Part shown: positions 63,723 to 64,000 of the stretch, in pieces
How positions within the stretch are numbered: position 1 is the stretch's first letter
Layout of the letters: every line of letters starts with the position of its first letter
Position numbers and translations under genes: made by a program
NCBI RefSeq assembly: GCF_015999465.1
Contig: NZ_CP065534.1
Coordinates: 1,302,001 to 1,366,000, forward strand
Source: Lonsdalea populi
GTDB taxonomy: Bacteria; Pseudomonadota; Gammaproteobacteria; Enterobacterales; Enterobacteriaceae
Reading direction: 5' to 3'
DNA length: 64,000 nucleotides
Notes under the pieces: model-generated
Database searches by the model: none
The model's input: only the letters and a program-made list of their open reading frames with translations
Told to the model about the DNA's origin: nothing

Positions 63723-64000
63723 TCACCTCGCAGGGGGCAGATGTGCCCGCAGCCAGGTGGCCAACTTCTCGACCTGCGGAGCGGACAACATCGTCATGTG
63801 ATTGCCCGGCATGAGACGCATCTCAAAGTGAGCGGCATGCGAGCGCCATTGCTGTTCATTGGCTTCTCTCTCTGCGGCGTCCCCCTCTTCGGCGCTGATG
63901 AGATGCGCCAGCCCCGCATAGCGCGCGCGCGGCGTATACACCGTATTGAGATTTGCCTGCATGACCTGAACGATGCCCGACAACACCGATGTCGTCATCT
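63723..64000 (-). CDS. Nonribosomal peptide synthetase, C-terminal thioesterase part (5' end outside window)
   Basis: The minus-strand frame is open to the window edge and ends at 63723. The visible 92 residues look like the last part of a type I thioesterase domain: VMQANLNTVYTPRARYAG, LISAEEGD as the strand before the lid, WRSHAAHFEMRLMPGNHMTML with the catalytic-type His in PGNH, then a final helix VEKLATWLRAHL. Such a domain releases or cyclises the finished peptide. The number of modules and the product cannot be known from here. The cyclic-peptide exporter next to it supports a secreted lipopeptide or siderophore. Confidence 0.72.
   Translation of the reverse strand, partial: MTTSVLSGIVQVMQANLNTVYTPRARYAGLAHLISAEEGDAAEREANEQQWRSHAAHFEMRLMPGNHMTMLSAPQVEKLATWLRAHLPPAR

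Overview
The window reads as the chromosome of an enterobacterium (order Enterobacterales), most likely a Pectobacteriaceae member of the Dickeya/Brenneria/Lonsdalea type. The basis is close resemblance of most genes to Escherichia coli families (gnd, ugd, galF, yjbEFGH, amn, pqiABC, ybdL, idi, umuDC, qorB, cbpAM, copA, cheV), a complete heme-uptake locus, and a nonribosomal peptide gene at the right edge. The genus is an inference from gene content. No rRNA, tRNA, CRISPR array or intact insertion sequence was recognised.

Layout. 1-5.7 kb: cell-surface sugar genes, namely the end of a clan GH-A glycosidase, a UDP-glucuronate 4-epimerase, ugd, galF and gnd. 6.0-10.4 kb: the exopolysaccharide-related yjbEFGH operon followed by a 46-residue Gly/His lipoprotein gene. 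10.4-11.4 kb: a VirK/YbjX (DUF535) gene. 11.8-18.1 kb: Fur-box-headed hmuSTUV plus a TonB-dependent receptor. 18.3-26.2 kb: amn, a membrane GGDEF protein, a frameshifted chemoreceptor, an EamA exporter divergent from an Lrp-type regulator, and a budC-like reductase. 26.6-30.1 kb: pqi lipid-transport genes with PqiA split into two genes. 30.1-33.2 kb: an AT-rich, gene-poor stretch with one orphan LuxR-type regulator. 33.2-43.3 kb: an amino-acid binding protein, ybdL, an IclR regulator, a siderophore-interacting protein and a complete RND efflux operon. 43.3-50.5 kb: idi, yhbP, a YbiV-type phosphatase, SOS-controlled umuDC, and ytfH/qorB. 51.4-58.8 kb: an oxidoreductase, cytochrome b561, cbpAM and a copA-copZ-csoR copper operon. 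58.9-61.7 kb: an EAL-HDOD protein and cheV. 61.9-64 kb: a cyclic-peptide-type ABC exporter and the thioesterase end of a nonribosomal peptide synthetase running off the window.

How genes work together. Ugd and the epimerase supply UDP-glucuronate and UDP-galacturonate for surface polymers, and yjbEFGH is a polymer secretion/assembly set. Heme is bound by the outer-membrane receptor, passed to HmuT, imported by HmuUV and handled by HmuS. CopA exports Cu(I), CopZ carries it, and the CsoR-type protein has the Cu(I)-binding C-H-C residues and a matching operator upstream of copA. Two strong FliA-type promoters tie the chemoreceptor and cheV to the flagellar regulon.

A recurrent theme is gene decay. 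Relics of a LysR regulator, an O-methyltransferase, a DUF554 membrane protein, two VOC/glyoxalase proteins and a GNAT acetyltransferase lie between intact genes, and the chemoreceptor carries a 5-base contraction. Together they suggest ongoing genome reduction. The strongest candidates for a second look are the CsoR-controlled copper operon, the Gly/His mini-lipoprotein behind yjbH, the peptide synthetase/exporter edge, and the AT-rich island with its orphan regulator.
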